Shown piece after piece: positions 16,502 through 19,425 of a DNA stretch of 19,425 nucleotides. The position numbers and the translations under genes were made by a program. Each line of letters begins with the position of its first letter. Within the stretch, counting starts at the first letter, position 1. Under the pieces are notes generated by a model that was given only the letters and a program-made list of their open reading frames with translations, had not been told where the DNA came from and searched no databases. Source of the stretch: JAUZPB01 sp037140715 (GTDB lineage Bacteria; Bacteroidota; Ignavibacteria; Ignavibacteriales; SURF-24); contig JBAXDX010000054.1 in the NCBI GenBank assembly GCA_037140715.1, forward strand, positions 1 through 19,425, in the 5' to 3' direction.

Positions 16502-17791
16502 CTAAATCTGAAATAATAAAAATACGTTCAGCGCTGTAATTAAACCGGCTATAATCCAGGCTGTTATGGTAGTGATCTTTTTATTAACAAGAACGCCCAT
16601 TATTTTTTCCCTGCTGGTAAAAACTACAAGAGGAATAATTGTGAAGGGAAGCCCGAAGCTTAAAACTACCTGACTTATGACAAGCGTCCTTGTGGGGTCA
16701 AAACCCATAGCTATCACAATGATGGAAGGAAAGATAGTTACGAGCCGACGCACCCAGACCGGGATATACATTTTGACAAAACCCTGCATCATTATCTGCC
16801 CTGCTCCGGCTCCGACCGCAGATGATGAAAGTCCTGATGCAAGCAATGAAAGACCAAATATCCAGCCTGCCGCTTTACCCAGCAGCGGTTCAAGCGTAAG
16901 ATGCGCTTCTTCAATTGAGCCTACGCTCGTAAAACCTTCTTTATGGAATGTCGATGCCGCCATTATTAATATTGCCATATTGACCATGCCCGCGATGCTC
17001 ATTGCAATGGTTATGTCCATTATCTCGAACCTGAAGAGCTTCTTAAGCTTTTCAGGGTCGCGGACAACAATCCTGCTTTGCATTAAAGCCGAATGAAGGA
17101 ATATCGCATGGGGCATCACGGTAGCACCAAGTATGCCTGTTGCAAGTATAATACTTTCTGCGCCTGAGAACTGAGGAACAACGGCATGATAGAACACGTT
17201 GCTCCACTGAGGTTTATCAATTATTGTTTCTATCAGATAACAGACGGCAATAACACTGACCATTGAAGCGATTATGGCTTCAAGCGGGCGGAAACCATAA
17301 CGCTCAAGTCCGAGTATTAAGAACGTGGCAATCCCCGCAAGCAACCCGCCAATAATAAGAGGAATGCCAAAGAGCAGATAAAAACCTAATGCGGCTCCAA
17401 GAAACTCCGCCAGGTCAGTCGCCATCGCCACTATTTCCATCATAATCCACATGGAATATGAAACCGGTACAGGAAAGTTTTCCCTACAGTGTTCCGCCAG
17501 GTTTTTCCCCGTAGCTATTCCAAGTTTGGCTGAAAGGCTTTGTATCAGCATAGCCATAAGGTTGCTTGCAACGATAACCCAGAGTAGCGTATAACCGAAC
17601 GCGGCACCACCCTGAATATTGGTGGCAAAGTTGCCCGGGTCAACATAAGCTACGCTTGCAATAAAGGCAGGACCAAGAAAGGGCATCAGACGCGGAAGCC
17701 ACCCCTTTTTTGAACTGCCGGAAAGCGTTGCTTCTGCCGATGTTCTTGTTTTAGTATCCGACGGGAAACCGTGATTATTTTTCTTAGTCAT
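16502..17791 (-). CDS. mntH: Nramp-family divalent metal (Mn2+/Fe2+) transporter
   Basis: This 429-residue inner-membrane protein has about 11 hydrophobic segments, near the usual Nramp length. It imports Mn2+ or Fe2+ with protons. The metal-site motifs are intact: D51-P-G-N54 in the first helix, preceded by A-Y-V, and A-T-V-M226-P-H228 in helix 6. The intact D, N, M and A metal ligands argue for transition-metal transport and against Mg2+-selective or non-transporting relatives. About 35 hydrophilic residues precede helix 1. No Mn2+ riboswitch or MntR site is recognisable upstream; the gap to the band-7 gene holds a palindromic repeat instead. The ATG at 17791 has no obvious ribosome binding site. 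The Usp gene follows after 9 bp, making a likely metal-transport/stress pair. Confidence 0.93.
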   Translation of the reverse strand: MTKKNNHGFPSDTKTRTSAEATLSGSSKKGWLPRLMPFLGPAFIASVAYVDPGNFATNIQGGAAFGYTLLWVIVASNLMAMLIQSLSAKLGIATGKNLAEHCRENFPVPVSYSMWIMMEIVAMATDLAEFLGAALGFYLLFGIPLIIGGLLAGIATFLILGLERYGFRPLEAIIASMVSVIAVCYLIETIIDKPQWSNVFYHAVVPQFSGAESIILATGILGATVMPHAIFLHSALMQSRIVVRDPEKLKKLFRFEIMDITIAMSIAGMVNMAILIMAASTFHKEGFTSVGSIEEAHLTLEPLLGKAAGWIFGLSLLASGLSSSAVGAGAGQIMMQGFVKMYIPVWVRRLVTIFPSIIVIAMGFDPTRTLVISQVVLSFGLPFTIIPLVVFTSREKIMGVLVNKKITTITAWIIAGLITALNVFLLFQI

Positions 17792-17815
17792 ATATATAAA
17801 TAACCCGCGTTATAA

Positions 17816-17930
17816 AAATTCATCAGGGACTATGATTTATATGATTCTTATGATAATTTAACCGGCATGGAATGAATAACAGCCAGATCACTTAATCATA
17901 AAAATCACAGCCCTGATATTTTTTCGTAAC
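17816..17930. repeat. TATGATT-type palindromic intergenic element, copy B
   Basis: This is a second copy of the element at 15380. Arms 17822-17838 (ATCAGGG...TATGATTT) and 17902-17917 (AAATCACAGCCCTGAT) pair with one indel and enclose about 63 bases, longer than in copy A, with additional TATGATT and AATCATAAAAATCAC units. On the minus strand the stem is followed by GATGAATTTTTATAA, so it may end the band-7 transcript, whose stop is about 37 bp away. It would then separate that gene from the Nramp operon. Confidence 0.85.
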
Positions 17931-17954
17931 ATAATAAATAAGTAAACACATTGC

Positions 17955-18836
17955 CTATTTCAATCCCGGCAACTGGAGTATCATATTATTATCGGAAGCG
18001 CCGCTCATTACGGAAGGCACCTGCCCGTTCCAGCGGGCAAGAGCTTTTTCATTAATTTCAAGACGGCGCCATTCAATCAGCTGAGCTGAAATTGAAGAGG
18101 TAAGAAGTCTGTTGGCTTCAGCTGCACCTTTTGCCCGTGTTATCTGCTGGGCAGCTTCGGCTTCCGTCTGACGAAGTATATTTTCCGCTTTAATAGCATT
18201 TTGTGTAGCTTCAATCTTTGCATTAAGAGCATTAAGAACATTTTCAGGTATCCTCAGCGCTCCGATAAAACCAAATTGTTCTATCTTAATGCCATAAACA
18301 GCAATACTGTTGTTAACTCTTTCCTTAACTCTGGTAAGGAATACCTCCTTTTTAATACCGTAAAGTTCTTCAACCGAATAATTAACAGCTTCTTCATTAA
18401 ATGCGTCCCTGGTCAGGTTTCTCATAATCCCATGCGTAAAATGCTCAAGATTATCCTGTCTGAACTTTACATAAAAATTAGGAGCGAGCTTTTCATCAAG
18501 CTGATAGGAAAGATTTACATCGCCTGAAATTACAAGACCTTCCTTGGAGTTAAATGTAATTTCTTCATTTGTTGACCTGCCTTCATCAATACTTCTCGTC
18601 CAGATGGCGGTCTGAACAAAAACAGGGTAACTTACAATCATGGTTGTTAAAGGGTTATAAAAAATAATGCCGGTTTTTAACGTATAAGACTGAACGCCTT
18701 TATTCCCGCCATAAAGATCAACTTCAATTCCGACATAACCCGGGTCGATACGCCTGGTGCATGTAATAAACAGGGTTATCAAAAGAGCAGCCGTTGCAAG
18801 GGAAATAACAGCTTTTTTAGTAAATAACTGGTTCAT
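17955..18836 (-). CDS. SPFH/band-7 (prohibitin-like) membrane protein
   Basis: This 293-residue protein has one N-terminal membrane segment (residues about 8-25), then an SPFH/band-7 domain at about 30-210 (R-R-I-D-P-G-Y-V-G-I, later N-F-Y-V-K-F and Y-G-I-K-I-E-Q-F-G-F), and an alanine/glutamate-rich coiled coil (about 200-260, A-E-A-A-Q-Q-I-T-R-A-K-G-A-A-E-A). This is the prohibitin/HflK-C architecture: such proteins form large membrane rings that organise microdomains and control proteases such as FtsH. No protease or NfeD gene is adjacent. I placed the start at the ATG at 18836 because a perfect AGGAGG lies 8 nt upstream; the longer reading frame from 18875 would put this site inside the gene. 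C27 in I-T-C is not a good lipobox. The protein could be cytoplasmic- or periplasm-facing. Confidence 0.88.
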   Translation of the reverse strand: MNQLFTKKAVISLATAALLITLFITCTRRIDPGYVGIEVDLYGGNKGVQSYTLKTGIIFYNPLTTMIVSYPVFVQTAIWTRSIDEGRSTNEEITFNSKEGLVISGDVNLSYQLDEKLAPNFYVKFRQDNLEHFTHGIMRNLTRDAFNEEAVNYSVEELYGIKKEVFLTRVKERVNNSIAVYGIKIEQFGFIGALRIPENVLNALNAKIEATQNAIKAENILRQTEAEAAQQITRAKGAAEANRLLTSSISAQLIEWRRLEINEKALARWNGQVPSVMSGASDNNMILQLPGLK

Positions 18837-18844
18837 TTTAAGTT

Positions 18845-18850
18845 CCTCCT
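18845..18850 (-). promoter_or_regulatory. Shine-Dalgarno site of the band-7 gene
   Basis: A perfect AGGAGG on the minus strand lies 8 nt before the ATG at 18836. It is the strongest ribosome binding site in the window and decides the start against the in-frame ATG at 18875. Most other genes here have weak or no such motif, so translation of this gene may be comparatively strong (inference). Confidence 0.85.
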
Positions 18851-19176
18851 GATTTAATAATAATAAAATACACATTTTTATTTGTCTTACACAATGCTAA
18901 AACATTTACTCCTAAATTACAGTAATAACCGGTAACTTACCCTGTTGCCGGCAATATTTCGAAAAAAAATTCATATAAAACCCGGGCAGAATTTATCCGG
19001 GAGGATATTTTTCAGAATATTTTTATGAGCGGAAAATATTTCAGGGACAAAGTTGTTACCGTTGCAGGGAATGTAAATATTTTTATGCAGATAATTTATT
19101 AAACAGGATAAGAAGTTATAAAAACAATAACTCAGTTATCTGACAATAAGGCATTAACAAAAATAATTTACCCGGA
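18851..19176. other. AT-rich intergenic region with two hairpins
   Basis: No gene is supported here. It holds the upstream region of the band-7 gene, a hairpin with arms 18929-18936 (CCGGTAAC) and 18944-18951 (GTTGCCGG) around a 7-base loop, and the terminator-like structure at 18962-19001. Bases 19002-19176 show AT-rich sequence with repeated AATATTTTTATG-like words but no clear element. Confidence 0.55.
18962..19001 (-). terminator. Rho-independent terminator-like hairpin
   Basis: Read on the minus strand, the CCCGG/CCGGG arms (19001-18997 and 18985-18981), plus a wobble pair, close a loop of about 9 bases and are directly followed by TTTTATATGAA and a run of eight T. This is a good intrinsic terminator for a minus-strand transcript coming from beyond the right edge, isolating it from the band-7 gene. 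Confidence 0.5.
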
Positions 19177-19425
19177 TTATAAAGGTATTTCCAGAAAAGG
19201 AATACCCATAAGAAGCCGTGTATATATTATTTCCCGGTTTTCCGTTACCTTTAAGGATAAAATTTCCGGATATTCCTGAAATTTGTTCTCTTCATCCGTA
19301 TAAAAATATTTATATTTTCTTATTACCGGTTTTACACTCGGCATTGTGGGTTTTGCACAAGCCTCTGTGTGTTTTACACTCGGCATTGTGGGTTTTGCAC
19401 AAGCCTCTGTGTGTTTTACACTCGG
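19177..19425 (-). CDS. Possible partial reading frame with 14-residue repeats
   Basis: A minus-strand frame is open from the window edge to a stop at 19177. Its N-terminal part is the translation of the 42-bp repeat (unit MPSVKHTEACAKPT), followed by about 50 residues rich in charged and aromatic amino acids (Y-F-Y-T-D-E-E-N-K-F-Q-E-Y). It resembles no family I know. Five of the six frames through the repeat are open, so the open frame proves little. The terminator-like hairpin downstream on the same strand is weak support for a transcript. More likely spurious than real. Confidence 0.2.
   Translation of the reverse strand, partial: PSVKHTEACAKPTMPSVKHTEACAKPTMPSVKPVIRKYKYFYTDEENKFQEYPEILSLKVTENREIIYTRLLMGIPFLEIPL
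19330..19425. repeat. 42-bp tandem repeat running off the window edge
   Basis: Two exact 42-bp units (19330-19371 and 19372-19413) and the first 12 bases of a third (19414-19425) are present. Each unit is built from two diverged 21-bp halves that match at about 14 of 21 positions and share the core GTGnGTTTTRCAC, an imperfect palindrome. No unique sequence separates the copies. The array probably continues beyond the window. Confidence 0.92.

Noticed and set aside
17792..17954. Mn2+ riboswitch (yybP-ykoY type) before mntH
   Set aside because: The gap is largely taken up by the palindromic repeat shared with 15380-15460, where the downstream gene is unrelated, and I see no riboswitch core.
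18837..18875. Upstream ATG for the band-7 protein
   Set aside because: The longer frame would contain the perfect AGGAGG that serves the ATG at 18836, and the extra 13 residues add nothing to the domain.
19330..19425. CRISPR array
   Set aside because: The units are directly adjacent and identical over 42 bp, with no unique spacers between them, and no cas gene is nearby.

Overview
The window is AT-rich and gene-dense, and nearly every gene lies on the minus strand. It looks like a chromosomal segment of a Gram-negative bacterium of the Bacteroidota/Chlorobi/Ignavibacteriota (FCB) type. The pointers are heptose (lipopolysaccharide core) synthesis genes, TamB and Omp85-type outer-membrane proteins, a FISUMP domain joined to PEGA domains, a secreted YwqK-repeat protein, and promoter-like TAnnTTTG motifs. 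No 16S rRNA or other marker is present, so this placement is an inference. I see no tRNA, rRNA, insertion sequence, integrase or CRISPR array.

Layout: 1-216 is non-coding and carries a GGCAAA hexamer tract. 217-612 (-) is a hotdog acyl-CoA thioesterase. 841-2166 (+) is the only clear plus-strand gene, a secreted protein of about 16 YwqK/MORN-like repeats. It converges on 2229-5426 (-), a large predicted outer-membrane protein with an HExxH peptidase domain, a TolB-type beta-propeller and a C-terminal Omp85-type barrel. Upstream of that gene on the same strand is a compact cluster: RNase R (5537-7627), a 1497-residue TamB homologue (7634-12127), the heptose-1-phosphate adenylyltransferase HldC/RfaE2 (12127-12609) and the heptose-7-phosphate kinase HldA/RfaE1 (12752-13747). 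Next come a secreted PEGA/FISUMP protein (13970-15298), a tandem universal stress protein (15590-16492), an Nramp metal transporter (16502-17791) and an SPFH/band-7 protein (17955-18836). The right end (18837-19425) holds two hairpins, one terminator-like, and a 42-bp tandem repeat cut by the window edge.

How the genes fit together: hldA, hldC, tamB and the Omp85-type barrel gene all concern the outer membrane, either its LPS core sugar or its protein/lipid assembly. rnr sits inside the cluster and may simply share transcription. TamB normally works with an Omp85 barrel partner, TamA. Here the only nearby Omp85-type barrel lacks recognisable POTRA domains and instead carries a protease and a propeller, which is the most interesting point in the window. 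The Nramp and Usp genes are 10 bp apart and probably co-transcribed, suggesting metal supply linked to stress response.

Most longer intergenic gaps hold palindromic or tandem repeats: a degenerate GTAGAGA...CGTCT-type element, two copies of a TATGATT-rich palindrome, a 20-bp inverted pair flanking hldA, the GGCAAA tract and the 42-bp repeat.
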